From: Paraburkholderia sp. UYCP14C
GTDB lineage: Bacteria > Pseudomonadota > Gammaproteobacteria > Burkholderiales > Burkholderiaceae
DNA length: 64,000 nt
Direction of reading: 5' to 3'
Assembly (NCBI RefSeq): GCF_004197395.1
Contig: NZ_SELS01000020.1
Span: forward strand, 84,805-148,804
The position numbers and the translations under genes were made by a program. Position 1 is the stretch's first letter; each line of letters starts with the position of its first letter. The notes beneath the pieces are model-generated. The model saw only the letters and a list, made by a program, of their open reading frames with translations, did no database searches and was not told the origin of the DNA. This document shows, piece by piece, positions 9,730-18,879 of the stretch.

Positions 9730-10956
9730 TCAGTTGTTGATGTACTGGAACAGCGACATGTTCTGGATCTTCACGAACGCTTGCTGCGATGCCTGCAACG
9801 CGGCCTGCGTCAGCGTGTACTTGCTGATCGCGGAGACCATGTCGGTCTGGGTCAGGTCCGCGAGATTGCTTTGCGTTTGCAGCGAGTTGGTCTGCGTGAC
9901 CGTTTGCAGCGCCTTGACTTCCTGCTCGCGGCCGCCCACCGATGCCTGCACCCCGGTGACGTTGTCCAGCGTGTTGCCAAGCTGCGACACGCCCGTATTC
10001 AACGCGTTCTGCAGCGTCGCCGCGGCCGCAGCGTTGCCGCTCACCGGCTGCTGGAGCGCAGCGATCATCGCGTTCAGGTTCGCGAACACGTTGGTGCCCG
10101 CCTGGTTGGCCGGCTGCACCGTGAATTTGTCGTTGGCGGCCGGCGTGCCGGTGATTTCGACAGTCTGACCCGCGATCGTGATGTCCGCGCCCGCCGTGTA
10201 CGGCTGCGCCGTACCCGCGACCCCGGTCGTCGTGTCGGTGACCGTGTAGGTGAGCGAGCTGCCGCTGCCGCTGAACTGGATCTGGTACGAGTCCGCGTTG
10301 CCCGCGTTGGTGGGATCGTTGACCGACACCGAGCCGATCACGCCGCTGCCGGTATTGGCCGAGTTGCCCGAGGCGATCGGCTGCGCGTTGGTCGCGCCGA
10401 CGCTCATGAACACCGACAGCCCATTGTCGCCGGTCGCGACCGAGTTGCTTTCGGTGACCTGCACGGTGCGCGAGCCGGTGTCGCCCGTGTAGGCGACGTT
10501 GCCGGCCGCATCGGTCGTGAAGGCCTGAGTTGAATTCTGGAAGCCGGCGAACAGCGCATTGCCCGTGCTGTCGGTCGAATTGGCGTAGGTGACGAGCTGA
10601 TCGCGCAGCGTGGTCAGTTGCGCGGCGATCGCGGTGCGGTCGGCGTCGTTCAAACCGCCGTCGCCCGCGCGCAGGGCCAGCGTATTCGCGCTTTGCAACG
10701 TCGTGATGACGCCGGAGAGCGTCGAGTCCTCGGCCCCCAACGACGACAACGCCGCGTTCTGGTTCGTCGTGTACTGCGACAGCGCGGACGCCGTCGAGCT
10801 GAGCTGCACGGCCTGCGCGGCGCCGAGCGGATTGTCGGCGGGCGTGGTCAGGCTCTGGCCGCTCGAGATTTCCTGATAGATCTGCGACAACTGAGCCTGC
10901 TGATTGCTCATGTTCGCGACGTTCATGCCGAAGTATTGCTGGGTCGAAATTCGCAT
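9730..10956 (-). CDS. flgL: Hook-filament junction protein FlgL (HAP3)
   Basis: FlgL is the second hook-filament adaptor, exported by the flagellar apparatus. The N-terminus MRISTQQYFGMNVANMSNQQAQL and the C-terminal helical region (LTQTDMVSAISKYTLTQAALQASQQAF) match the flagellin-like D0 ends of FlgL. The middle is Thr/Ser/Ala-rich and includes a repeated beta-domain pattern (YTVTDTTTGV). At 408 residues it is longer than enteric FlgL (about 317). It is co-transcribed behind flgK, with an 11-base gap. Confidence 0.96.
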   Translation of the reverse strand: MRISTQQYFGMNVANMSNQQAQLSQIYQEISSGQSLTTPADNPLGAAQAVQLSSTASALSQYTTNQNAALSSLGAEDSTLSGVITTLQSANTLALRAGDGGLNDADRTAIAAQLTTLRDQLVTYANSTDSTGNALFAGFQNSTQAFTTDAAGNVAYTGDTGSRTVQVTESNSVATGDNGLSVFMSVGATNAQPIASGNSANTGSGVIGSVSVNDPTNAGNADSYQIQFSGSGSSLTYTVTDTTTGVAGTAQPYTAGADITIAGQTVEITGTPAANDKFTVQPANQAGTNVFANLNAMIAALQQPVSGNAAAAATLQNALNTGVSQLGNTLDNVTGVQASVGGREQEVKALQTVTQTNSLQTQSNLADLTQTDMVSAISKYTLTQAALQASQQAFVKIQNMSLFQYINN

Positions 10957-10967
10957 GGTTCAACGCC

Positions 10968-12962
10968 TTACGAGAAGATGCCAAGCAAAGTCTGGAACAG
11001 CGTCTGCGCGGTCTGGATGACCTTGCTGTTGGCCTGATAGAGCTGCTGGTACTGAAGCAGGTTGGCCGCTTCTTCATTGATGTTGACGCCCGACACCGAC
11101 TGCTGCGCCGACGTGATCTGCGTGACGAGCGTGCTTTGCGCGGTCGCCGACGTCTGGATCTGCGTGGTCTGGTTGCCGATGGTGTTCACGTAGCTCGCGT
11201 ACGCGCCCGTCAGCGTCGCGGTGCCGCCGTTGAGCACCTGCGCCGACGTCAGCTTCGACAGCAGTTGCGCGTTGCGGCCGTCGTTGCTCGCGCCGGTGTT
11301 CGGTCCGATCGTGAACGAGTCGCCGCTGGCGGGCGTGCCGCTGATCGTGACCGTGACGTTGTTCATCACGCCCGCGCTCGTCGCATTGGTCGGGTTGGTG
11401 ATCGTCAGGGTCGCACCCGAGCTCGGCGAGTACGGCACCGCGGTCGTCGTCGCGCTGATCGTGTACGAAGTCGACGGCGAGCCGGCGACCGTCACCACCG
11501 AGCCGACCGGGAAGCCGGTCAGGCCGGTGCCCGCGGTGTAGGTGATCGTCGAGGTGCTGGTCGGTGCGCTGTAGCCGGCCGATACCGTGCCTTGCGAAAC
11601 CGTCATGCTGCCGGTGTTCGACGTCGACGCCGTCGCGAGCACCGGCGCCGCGGCCGCGATCGACGAGGCCGAGGTGGTGGTCAGCGCGAAGCCGTTCAGC
11701 GCGCCGCGGGTCGGCTCGACCGAGAACGAGTCGCCGGCCTTCATCGTGCCGCTCGCGACCGAAAACTGCAGGCCGCCGATCGGGTTGTTCAGGTTCGCCG
11801 CCGAGCCGACGATGCTGCCGGTCTGGTTGTCGGTCAGCGTGTAGGCGGTGCCGTTGTACGACAGCGTGTAGTCGCTCGTGGTCGGCTGGGCCGCGTTCGC
11901 GAACGAGACGCCGAGCGTCGCGTTGCCGGTGTTCTGCGGGTTCGCGTACACGGTCGGCGAGCCGACCGTGAACAGCGCGCCGCCGGCGGTGCCGTTCAGC
12001 GTGATGCCGAGCTCGTTCTGCGCGTTGACCTGCGCGGCGAAGCTGGTCGCGATCGCGCCGAGTTGCGCCTCGGCCGGATCGAGCGTTTGCGAGCGGAATT
12101 GCAGCAGGCCGCCGAGCGTGCCGCCGGACACGCTCGTGTCGGACAGCGTCAGCGGGGTCGGCGCCGGCTTCGCGCCGGCCTGGCCGAGATACTGGACCGA
12201 CAGCTCGCTCGGGTCGCTCGTCGAGGTCGCCGTGCCGAGGTTGAAGCTGTTGCCCGCCAGCACGAGCGGCTGCCCGCTCGACATGAACAGGCTATAGCTG
12301 CCGTTGTCCTGCACGACCGATACGCCGATCAGTTGGGACAGATTCGACACCGCCTGGTCGCGTTCGTCGAGCAGCTGGTTCGGCGGCTGGCCCTGGTTGC
12401 TCGCCTGCGTGATCTGCGTGTTCAGCGATGCGATCTGCGCGGTATAGGTGTTGATCTGCGTGACCGAGTTGCTCAATTGCGTATTGACGCTCGAGCGCAA
12501 CTGGTCGTACTGCTGGCCTGCCGCGTTGATCTGGTTCGCGAGCGTCTGCGCGTCGCTGATCGCGGTCTGCCGCGTCGACACGCTCGACGCGTTGTTGGCG
12601 ACGTTCTGCAGGCCCGAGAAGTAACCGTTGATCGCGCTCGCAATCCCCGTGGTCGGACTGCCGACGAGGTTGTTGAGCTCGGTGATCATCGTGTTGTACG
12701 CGGTGAGCGAGCTGCTTGTCGACTGCGCGTTGTTCAGCTCGGTCGTCAGATACTGGCTGTACGCGCGCGTCACAGTGTCGGTGGAGACGCCCATCGGCAG
12801 GTAGCCGGAGCCGGTGTACGTGCCGCCCGTCTCCGAATACACCGGGGTTTCCATCGTGTAGCCGGGTGTCGACGCGTTGCTGATGTTTTCACCGGCCGTC
12901 GTCAAACCCCATTGGGCTGCCTGGAGTCCGCTGAGGCCGATAGTCAAGAGATTGCTGGACAT
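10968..12962 (-). CDS. flgK: Hook-associated protein FlgK (HAP1)
   Basis: FlgK is the first hook-filament junction protein. The N-terminus shows the rod/hook signature (GLSGLQAAQWGLTTAGENISNASTPGYT) and the C-terminus the amphipathic coiled coil (NEEAANLLQYQQLYQANSKVIQTAQTLFQTLL). The central ~400 residues are Ala/Thr/Ser/Gly-rich and variable; the product is 664 residues. A sigma28-type promoter lies about 60 bases upstream, placing flgKL in the late class. Confidence 0.97.
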   Translation of the reverse strand: MSSNLLTIGLSGLQAAQWGLTTAGENISNASTPGYTMETPVYSETGGTYTGSGYLPMGVSTDTVTRAYSQYLTTELNNAQSTSSSLTAYNTMITELNNLVGSPTTGIASAINGYFSGLQNVANNASSVSTRQTAISDAQTLANQINAAGQQYDQLRSSVNTQLSNSVTQINTYTAQIASLNTQITQASNQGQPPNQLLDERDQAVSNLSQLIGVSVVQDNGSYSLFMSSGQPLVLAGNSFNLGTATSTSDPSELSVQYLGQAGAKPAPTPLTLSDTSVSGGTLGGLLQFRSQTLDPAEAQLGAIATSFAAQVNAQNELGITLNGTAGGALFTVGSPTVYANPQNTGNATLGVSFANAAQPTTSDYTLSYNGTAYTLTDNQTGSIVGSAANLNNPIGGLQFSVASGTMKAGDSFSVEPTRGALNGFALTTTSASSIAAAAPVLATASTSNTGSMTVSQGTVSAGYSAPTSTSTITYTAGTGLTGFPVGSVVTVAGSPSTSYTISATTTAVPYSPSSGATLTITNPTNATSAGVMNNVTVTISGTPASGDSFTIGPNTGASNDGRNAQLLSKLTSAQVLNGGTATLTGAYASYVNTIGNQTTQIQTSATAQSTLVTQITSAQQSVSGVNINEEAANLLQYQQLYQANSKVIQTAQTLFQTLLGIFS

Positions 12963-13019
12963 GCGTCATCCTGAAGGGCGGCATCGCAGACATGCCACCG
13001 CGTTAGTGGAACATCCTCT

Positions 13020-13046
13020 TTAACGGCCCGCCGTGCGAAAAATTGA
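13020..13046 (-). promoter_or_regulatory. Sigma28 (FliA) promoter for flgKL
   Basis: On the - strand TCAATTTT, an 11-base spacer and GCCGTTAA match the sigma28 consensus TAAAGTTT-N11-GCCGATAA. The site is about 58 bases before the flgK start. Confidence 0.75.
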
Positions 13047-13175
13047 GGGCCATTCCACTTCGTTTGCGCTCGCTGCGCGGTCGCCTCCGACGCGAGTGCA
13101 ACGTTTGCTTCGCCAGTCAAAACGTTCGCGCGGCGCCGTGCGTCATGCGCACGGCGCCGCGCGTCAACTCGGTGC

Positions 13176-14018
13176 TCAGCGCGACAGCGAGCGGCGCTTC
13201 ATTTCGAGCTGCGTGATCAGCCGCTGCAGCGTGTTTTCCGCGCTGCCCGGCAGCGTCAGGAAACGGAAGCCGAGCTGATAGCGCTGCGTACCATTCGGCA
13301 TCGCGAGCGAGCGATGCGACACGAGTTGCAGATCCAGCGACAAACGGCCCAGCGCGCCGAGCTTGAGTTCGCAGTCCATCAGGCGCGCGCCCATCGGTAG
13401 TTCGGCGACGCGCAGGTCGGTCGTGCGCATGCCGACGCCACCGAGCGACAGGTCGTGCACCTCGAAGCGGAACGTGTCGCCGTCGGGCAGCCGGCCGGTA
13501 CAGGTGTACGGGTCGAGAATCGGCGCGGCGACGCGGAAGTACTCGCGGCGCTGCACGTAGAACAGCACCTCGGGGAAGTCGGCCTCGAAGGCCGGCAGTC
13601 CCTCGAAGCGCGTTTCGCGCGGCGTCGTGGTCGAGAAGTCGACGCGCACGCCGTCGGGCGACGCGTGGAACTGGCAGCGCGGTGCGCTGAGCAGCCCCGC
13701 GTTCTGATCGGGGAGCGCGCCCCAATCGAAAGTGAAAGTACGCTCGCGCACGTCGACGTCGAGCAGACGCGTGACGAGCTGGCCGCCCGCATATTCGACG
13801 GTGAGGAAATCGCCGCGGTTGACGAGATTGCGCAGCTGCACGCCGATTTCCAGCGGGTTGCGGCGGCCGAAATCGGGAACGCCATCGTCTTGCGTGGCGT
13901 GCGGGTGACCGTTCGTGTCAGTCAGGCCGTTCGACTGGTTCATATCCATGGGCTTGCCGGTAAGCATGTTCTTGCGGGCACGTGCCTGGGCCTGGCCATT
14001 GACTCTGAGGGTCTTCAT
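13176..14018 (-). CDS. ycgR: Flagellar brake protein, YcgR-type PilZ domain
   Basis: YcgR proteins bind cyclic di-GMP and slow or bias the flagellar motor. A YcgR N-domain (about residues 50-150, IGVQLRNLVNRGDFLTVEY) is followed by a C-terminal PilZ domain with both ligand motifs: RREYFR (RxxxR) and DLSLGG (DxSxxG). The start is uncertain: this is the first ATG after a sigma28 promoter, but no Shine-Dalgarno is visible, and ATGs at 13967, 13949 and 13943 are alternatives. The first ~30 residues are basic and low in homology signal. It stands alone between flgKL and flgJ. Confidence 0.9.
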   Translation of the reverse strand: MKTLRVNGQAQARARKNMLTGKPMDMNQSNGLTDTNGHPHATQDDGVPDFGRRNPLEIGVQLRNLVNRGDFLTVEYAGGQLVTRLLDVDVRERTFTFDWGALPDQNAGLLSAPRCQFHASPDGVRVDFSTTTPRETRFEGLPAFEADFPEVLFYVQRREYFRVAAPILDPYTCTGRLPDGDTFRFEVHDLSLGGVGMRTTDLRVAELPMGARLMDCELKLGALGRLSLDLQLVSHRSLAMPNGTQRYQLGFRFLTLPGSAENTLQRLITQLEMKRRSLSR

Positions 14019-14083
14019 GCAAAGCCGCAACACGCGCGTTCGACCGGACCTTACAGCGCTGTTCCGGTATCGGGTCTAACTCG

Positions 14084-14110
14084 TTAGCGGCAGCATCGAG
14101 CGAAAATTTA
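14084..14110 (-). promoter_or_regulatory. Sigma28 (FliA) promoter for ycgR
   Basis: On the - strand TAAATTTT, 11 bases and GCCGCTAA closely match the sigma28 consensus. It lies about 65 bases before the ATG chosen for ycgR, putting the brake under FliA control. Confidence 0.75.
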
Positions 14111-14372
14111 GGGGCTCAATTTAAATATTCGCCGGAAATTTCACGCAAACGTTAAAACCGTATCCGCCCCATTTTCCACGATTTTGGTGACGCGGTATTT
14201 TATGCCGCTTCTTTCTGATGTCTTTTTGTCGCCGCGGCTTTTATACCGAATTTACCGGTAACGTTTAAACCGCATTGAATTTCATCCGGTCGCGGAACGG
14301 CCAACCGCCTGCTCGCGGCCGCACCTTCTCCGTCTCTCCTGCACGTGAGCCCATCACGTGCATTATTTTTAA
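14111..14372. other. AT-richer non-coding stretch between ycgR and flgJ
   Basis: No gene is seen. The base composition is clearly less GC-rich than the flanks. A perfect 7-bp hairpin, GCACGTG-AGCCCAT-CACGTGC (14341-14361), lies 11 bases after the flgJ stop. Its T-rich tail (ATTATTTTT) is on the + strand side, the wrong side for flgJ, so it is not a standard flgJ terminator. Confidence 0.5.
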
Positions 14373-15380
14373 TCAGCCCATTTTCTGCATGATCGACATC
14401 AGCTTTTTCGCGTAATGCGGATCGGTCGCATAACCGGCGCGCTGCATGCCGTTGGCAAAACCGTTCACGTCGCGCGACGAATTGATCACCTGCGCGTAAC
14501 GCGGATTGCTCTTCAACACGCTCGCGTAATCGGTCATCGCTTCCTCGTACGAGTCGTACGCGCGGAATTTCTCGACCGTGCGATGCGGCTTGCCGTTCAC
14601 GTATTCGGTCGTGACCGTCGACACAGTCTTGCCGGTCCAGTCGTTACCCGCCTTGATGCCGAACACGTTGTGGCTCGTCGAGCCGTCGGCCTTCTTGATC
14701 TCGCTCTTGCCCCAGCCCGATTCGAGCGCCGCCTGACCGATGATGAAGCGCGCCGGAATGCCGGTCGCCGCGCTCGCGGCCTGTGCCGGCGCGGCGAGCT
14801 TGTCGACGAACGCGTCGACCTTCGGCGAGCTGCCGTCGCCGCGCACCGGCGGCGTCAATGCGCTATTGGCGGAGTAGGCCCGGCCCATCGCGAGCTGGCC
14901 GTTTGCCGCGGCATTGCCGTAGGCGCGCGCGAGCGCGTTCAACGCCGCGCTCTGGCCTTCGTCGCCGCCGCCGCTGCCGCCACCGAACGCGTTGGCCATG
15001 CCGGCGAGACCACCCGCCGCGCCCGTGCCGTTCGCGCCCCCCGCCTGCATGCCCTGGTTGCGCATCAGCTGCTTGAGCATCGCGTCGGCGACGCCGATGC
15101 CCTTCTTCGACAGCTGCTGCGCCATCTGCTGATCCATCATCGACGTGAAGGTCGCCGTGTCGTGCGAATCGAACGGACCATCCTGCGGCGTCGCGTCGCG
15201 CATGCTCTTCAGCATCATCTGCGTGAACACGGCGTCGAACTGCTGCGCGGCCATCTTCATGCCCGCCTGCGGCGAGGTCTTCGCCTGCGCGCTCAGCGCG
15301 CCGAAGCCCTGCACGTCGAGCGCGAAGCGGCTGGTCAGGTCGTTCGCGGAGTTGACGCTATTGGTCGGATCCGAATTCAT
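14373..15380 (-). CDS. flgJ: Rod-assembly protein and peptidoglycan hydrolase FlgJ
   Basis: FlgJ caps the growing rod and opens the peptidoglycan layer. The N-terminal rod-binding domain (about residues 40-110, AAQQFDAVFTQMMLKSMRDATP) is joined by a Gly/Ala-rich linker to a C-terminal GH73 glucosaminidase domain (IIGQAALESGWGKSEI with the catalytic Glu, then NVFGIKAG, then the YDSYEEAMTDYA region). It is thus the dual-domain type. It is the last gene of the flgB-flgJ operon and is 335 residues. Confidence 0.96.
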   Translation of the reverse strand: MNSDPTNSVNSANDLTSRFALDVQGFGALSAQAKTSPQAGMKMAAQQFDAVFTQMMLKSMRDATPQDGPFDSHDTATFTSMMDQQMAQQLSKKGIGVADAMLKQLMRNQGMQAGGANGTGAAGGLAGMANAFGGGSGGGDEGQSAALNALARAYGNAAANGQLAMGRAYSANSALTPPVRGDGSSPKVDAFVDKLAAPAQAASAATGIPARFIIGQAALESGWGKSEIKKADGSTSHNVFGIKAGNDWTGKTVSTVTTEYVNGKPHRTVEKFRAYDSYEEAMTDYASVLKSNPRYAQVINSSRDVNGFANGMQRAGYATDPHYAKKLMSIMQKMG

Positions 15381-15392
15381 CTGCCGTGCTCC

Positions 15393-16562
15393 TTAGATGA
15401 TTTCCAGGTCGGCGCGCAACGCACCGGCTGCTTTCATAGCCTGCAGGATCGACATCAGATCCGCGGGCGTCGCGCCGAGCGCATTGAGCCCCTTCACCAC
15501 TTCGGCGAGATTCGCACCGGCGTTCACGAGTTTCAGCGCGCCGTTGTCCTGCTTCATCTGGATCTGCGACTGCTGCGCGACCACGGTGCGGCCGTTCGAG
15601 AACGCGCCCGGCTGGCTCACCACCGGCTGCGTATTGATCACGACCGACAGATTGCCGTGCGCGACCGCGCAGTTCTGCAGCGTGACCATCTGGTTCATCA
15701 CGATCGAGCCGGTGCGGGCGTTCAGGATCACCTTCGCGGCCGCCTGCGCGGGCCGCACTTCCAGGTTTTGCAATTGCGCCATGAACGAGACCTGCTGCTG
15801 CGCGTCGGCCGGCGCGCGCAGCTGGATCGTGCGGCCGTCGAGCGCGGTCGCGGTGCCGCTGCCGAACGCGTTGTCGATCGCCGCGACGACGCGCTGCGTG
15901 GTGTCGTAATCCATGTCGTTCAGGTCGAGCTGCATCGTGCCCGCCTGCGATACCGAGGTCGGCACCGAGCGCTCGACGATCGCGCCGCTGGTGATACGCC
16001 CCGCCGCGAGCTGGTTGACCTGCACCTTGCTGCCGTTGGCGCTCGCGCCCGCGCCGCCCACCGCGACGTTGCCCTGGCCGAGCGCATACACCTGGCCGTC
16101 GGCGCCCTTGAGCGGCGTGAGCAGCAGCGTGCCGCCGCGCAGGCTCTTCGCATTGCCGAGCGACGACACGGTGATGTCGATCGCTTCGCCCGGCCGCGCG
16201 AACGGCGGCAGCACCCCGGTCACCATCACGGCGGCGACGTTCTTCAGCTGGATGTTCGACAGCGACGACTGAGAGTTGCTCGAACCCGCCGCCTGGTTGT
16301 TGATCGAGATGCCGAGGTTCGCGAGCATGTTCGCGAGCGTTTGCGTCGTGAACGGCGTTTGCGTGGTCTGGTCGCCGGTGCCGTCGAGGCCGACCACGAG
16401 GCCATAGCCGATCAGCGGGTTGTCGCGCACGCCCTGGATCTGCGCGAGATCTTTCAGGCGCTCCGCGTACGCGGGCGTCGCGGCCGGCAGCGCCGCGCAG
16501 GCGAGCGCGACGAACATGAGTGCGCGACCCGCGCGCGACAGCGTGTTGAAAACAGTACCCAT
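15393..16562 (-). CDS. flgI: Flagellar P-ring protein FlgI
   Basis: FlgI forms the periplasmic P ring around the rod. A signal peptide ends near [11 protein letters not shown], and the family motifs [20 protein letters not shown] and [14 protein letters not shown] are present. The ATG at 16562 comes just after the flgH stop; a GTG at 16571 would overlap flgH and is less likely. About 389 residues, normal for the family. Confidence 0.96.
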   Translation of the reverse strand: MGTVFNTLSRAGRALMFVALACAALPAATPAYAERLKDLAQIQGVRDNPLIGYGLVVGLDGTGDQTTQTPFTTQTLANMLANLGISINNQAAGSSNSQSSLSNIQLKNVAAVMVTGVLPPFARPGEAIDITVSSLGNAKSLRGGTLLLTPLKGADGQVYALGQGNVAVGGAGASANGSKVQVNQLAAGRITSGAIVERSVPTSVSQAGTMQLDLNDMDYDTTQRVVAAIDNAFGSGTATALDGRTIQLRAPADAQQQVSFMAQLQNLEVRPAQAAAKVILNARTGSIVMNQMVTLQNCAVAHGNLSVVINTQPVVSQPGAFSNGRTVVAQQSQIQMKQDNGALKLVNAGANLAEVVKGLNALGATPADLMSILQAMKAAGALRADLEII

Positions 16563-16564
16563 GA

Positions 16565-17266
16565 TCACCACGGCGACACGTTGAGGAAGAACCGCTGCAG
16601 CCAGCCCATCGTCTCCGCTTCGTTGATGTAGCCCTTCGCGGAGTATTCGATTTTCGCGTCGGCGACCTGGGTCGAGTACACGGCGTTCAGGCTCGAAATC
16701 GTGTTCGGATTGACGACACCTGAGAAGCGCACGAATTCATTGCCCTGATTGATCAACATCTGTTTCTCACCGCTGACGACCAGGTTGCCGTTCGGCTGCA
16801 CGCCGGTCACGGTCACCGTGATCGTGCCGTTGAACGTATTCGACGCGTTCGCGCCGCCGGTGCCGGCAAAACCGTTCGCGCCGGCCGCGCTCAGATTGGT
16901 CTTCGCGAACAGGCCGCCGAGAAAGCCCGCGGTCGGCACATTGAAACTCGTGGTGCCGTTGCGGCTCGCATTCGCGCCCGAGTTCTTCGTCGCGTTGATG
17001 TTCTCCGCGATCACGATCGTGATGATGTCGCCCACGTTGCGCGGCCGCTGGTCTTCGAATAGCGGACGGCCCGCGTAGCCCGGGTTGTAGATCGAGCCCG
17101 GCGCCTGCGCTTGCGGCGGAACCGGCGGCAGCGCGATCATCGGCTGCTGCGTGATCGGTTCCCTCGGCAGTTGCGCGCAGCCGCCGAGCGCGGCGACCAG
17201 CGTGAGCAGCGCGAGCGCCTCGGCCGTGCGCGAATGAACCGGAGTACGAGTGGAGTGCGACATCAT
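16565..17266 (-). CDS. flgH: Flagellar L-ring lipoprotein FlgH
   Basis: FlgH forms the outer-membrane L ring. The lipobox LGGC at about residues 27-30 marks it as a lipoprotein. Family motifs are [28 protein letters not shown] and [22 protein letters not shown] at the very end. Two adjacent ATGs (17266 and 17263) follow AAGGCGG. It is followed at once by flgI. Confidence 0.96.
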   Translation of the reverse strand: MMSHSTRTPVHSRTAEALALLTLVAALGGCAQLPREPITQQPMIALPPVPPQAQAPGSIYNPGYAGRPLFEDQRPRNVGDIITIVIAENINATKNSGANASRNGTTSFNVPTAGFLGGLFAKTNLSAAGANGFAGTGGANASNTFNGTITVTVTGVQPNGNLVVSGEKQMLINQGNEFVRFSGVVNPNTISSLNAVYSTQVADAKIEYSAKGYINEAETMGWLQRFFLNVSPW

Positions 17267-17292
17267 CGTTTACCGCCTTAAATATCCAGTCC

Positions 17293-18081
17293 TCAAACCT
17301 GCATCTGGCTCAAGGTCTGCAGCATCTGGTCGGAGGTCGTCACGGCCTTGCTGTTGATTTCGTACGCGCGCTGGGTCTGGATCATGTTGACCAGCTCCTG
17401 CACGACGTTCACGTTCGACGCTTCCACGTAACCCTGGTTGAGCGTGCCCGCGCCGTTCAGGCCCGGTTGCGCCACGTTCGGCGCACCCGACGACGCCGTT
17501 TCCGCGAACAGGTTCTCGCCTTTCGCGTCGAGGCCGGCCGGGTTGATGAAGGTCGCGATCTGCATCGTGCCGAGCTGCTGCGTGTTGCTCGAGCCGGCCA
17601 CGGTGATCGACACCGCGCCGTCGCTGCCGATCGTCAGCGAGGTCGCATTGGCCGGGATCGTGATCGCCGGAATCACCTGGTAGCCGCTCGACGTGACGAG
17701 CTGACCCTGCGCGTTGGTCTGGAACGAGCCGTCGCGCGTGTAGGCAGTCTGGCCGTCGGGCATCTGCACCTGGAAGAAGCCCGCGCCGTTGATCGCGACG
17801 TCCTTCGAGTTGCCGGTCTGCTGCAGGTTGCCCTGGGTGTACAGACGCTCGGTCGCGACCTGCTGCACGCCGGTGCCGAGCTGGATGCCGGACGGCAGTT
17901 CGGTTTGCTGCGTCGAGTTCGCGCCGGGCTGGCGGATGGTCTGGTACAGCAGATCCTCGAACACCGCGCGCGAGCCCTTGAAGCCGTTGGTGCTGACGTT
18001 CGCGAGGTTGTTCGAGATCACGTCCATCTGCGACTGTTGCGCATTCATGCCGGTAGCGGCGATATAGAGTGAGCGGTTCAC
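17293..18081 (-). CDS. flgG: Distal rod protein FlgG
   Basis: FlgG builds the distal rod. The N-terminus ([35 protein letters not shown]) contains the ANVSTNGFK rod signature, and the C-terminus ([30 protein letters not shown]) is the standard flagellar rod helix. The 262-residue length is exactly typical of the family. Confidence 0.98.
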   Translation of the reverse strand: MNRSLYIAATGMNAQQSQMDVISNNLANVSTNGFKGSRAVFEDLLYQTIRQPGANSTQQTELPSGIQLGTGVQQVATERLYTQGNLQQTGNSKDVAINGAGFFQVQMPDGQTAYTRDGSFQTNAQGQLVTSSGYQVIPAITIPANATSLTIGSDGAVSITVAGSSNTQQLGTMQIATFINPAGLDAKGENLFAETASSGAPNVAQPGLNGAGTLNQGYVEASNVNVVQELVNMIQTQRAYEINSKAVTTSDQMLQTLSQMQV

Positions 18082-18103
18082 TTATGGTTCTCCTGTGTCG
18101 CCG

Positions 18104-18862
18104 TTAGCTGAAGCTGAGCAACTGGTTGGCGGACTGATCGTTCTTGTCGGCGTTTTGCAGCAACTGCGTCTGCATCTGGAACTGGCGCGCGTTGGTGATC
18201 ATCGAGACCATCGCGGCGACCGGATTTACGTTGCTGCCTTCGAGCGACGCCGGCGCGAGCGTCACGGTCGGATCGGCGTCGGCGGGGTTGCCGTCGGCGG
18301 TGCGAAAGAGACCGTCGTCGCCGCGCGTGATCGACTGCGGATCCGGATTGACGAGCTTCAGCTGATCGACCGTGACGACCGCGGTGGGCGGGTCGCCCGG
18401 CGTCAACGCCGACACCGTGCCGTCCTTGCCGATCGTGATCTGCGCGCCCGGCGGCACCGACACCGGCCCGCCGTTGCCGAGCACGACCTGATTGGTCGCG
18501 TTCACGAGCTGGCCGTTCTCGTCGATGTGCAGATTGCCCGCACGCGTGTAGGCCTCGTTGCCGTCGGCGGTCTGCACCGACAGCCAGCCCGGCCCCTGAA
18601 TCGCGACGTCGAGCGGATTGCCCGTCTGCTGGATCGGCCCCGGCGTGTAGTCGGCGCCCGGTGTCGACGACAGCACGAACGTGCGGGTCGTGTCGTCGTT
18701 GATCGAACTGCCGTCGCCGAACGACATCGGCACGGCGCGGAAGGTTTCGAGCTGCGCGCGAAAGCCCGTGGTCGACGCGTTCGCGAGGTTGTTCGCGACG
18801 ATCGCCTGCTGTTCGAGCGCCTGCGCGCTGCCCGACATCGCGGTGTAGATCAGCCGATCCAT
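18104..18862 (-). CDS. flgF: Proximal rod protein FlgF
   Basis: FlgF forms part of the proximal rod. The start MDRLIYTAMSGSAQALEQQ and the signature NNLANASTTGFRA are typical, as is the C-terminal helix VAAMVSMITNARQFQMQ. The open frame extends far upstream into the antisense of flgE, but MDRL is the only start that matches the family. The product is 252 residues. It follows flgE by 17 bases. Confidence 0.97.
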   Translation of the reverse strand: MDRLIYTAMSGSAQALEQQAIVANNLANASTTGFRAQLETFRAVPMSFGDGSSINDDTTRTFVLSSTPGADYTPGPIQQTGNPLDVAIQGPGWLSVQTADGNEAYTRAGNLHIDENGQLVNATNQVVLGNGGPVSVPPGAQITIGKDGTVSALTPGDPPTAVVTVDQLKLVNPDPQSITRGDDGLFRTADGNPADADPTVTLAPASLEGSNVNPVAAMVSMITNARQFQMQTQLLQNADKNDQSANQLLSFS

Positions 18863-18879
18863 GAAGAGGTCCCGTTGGC

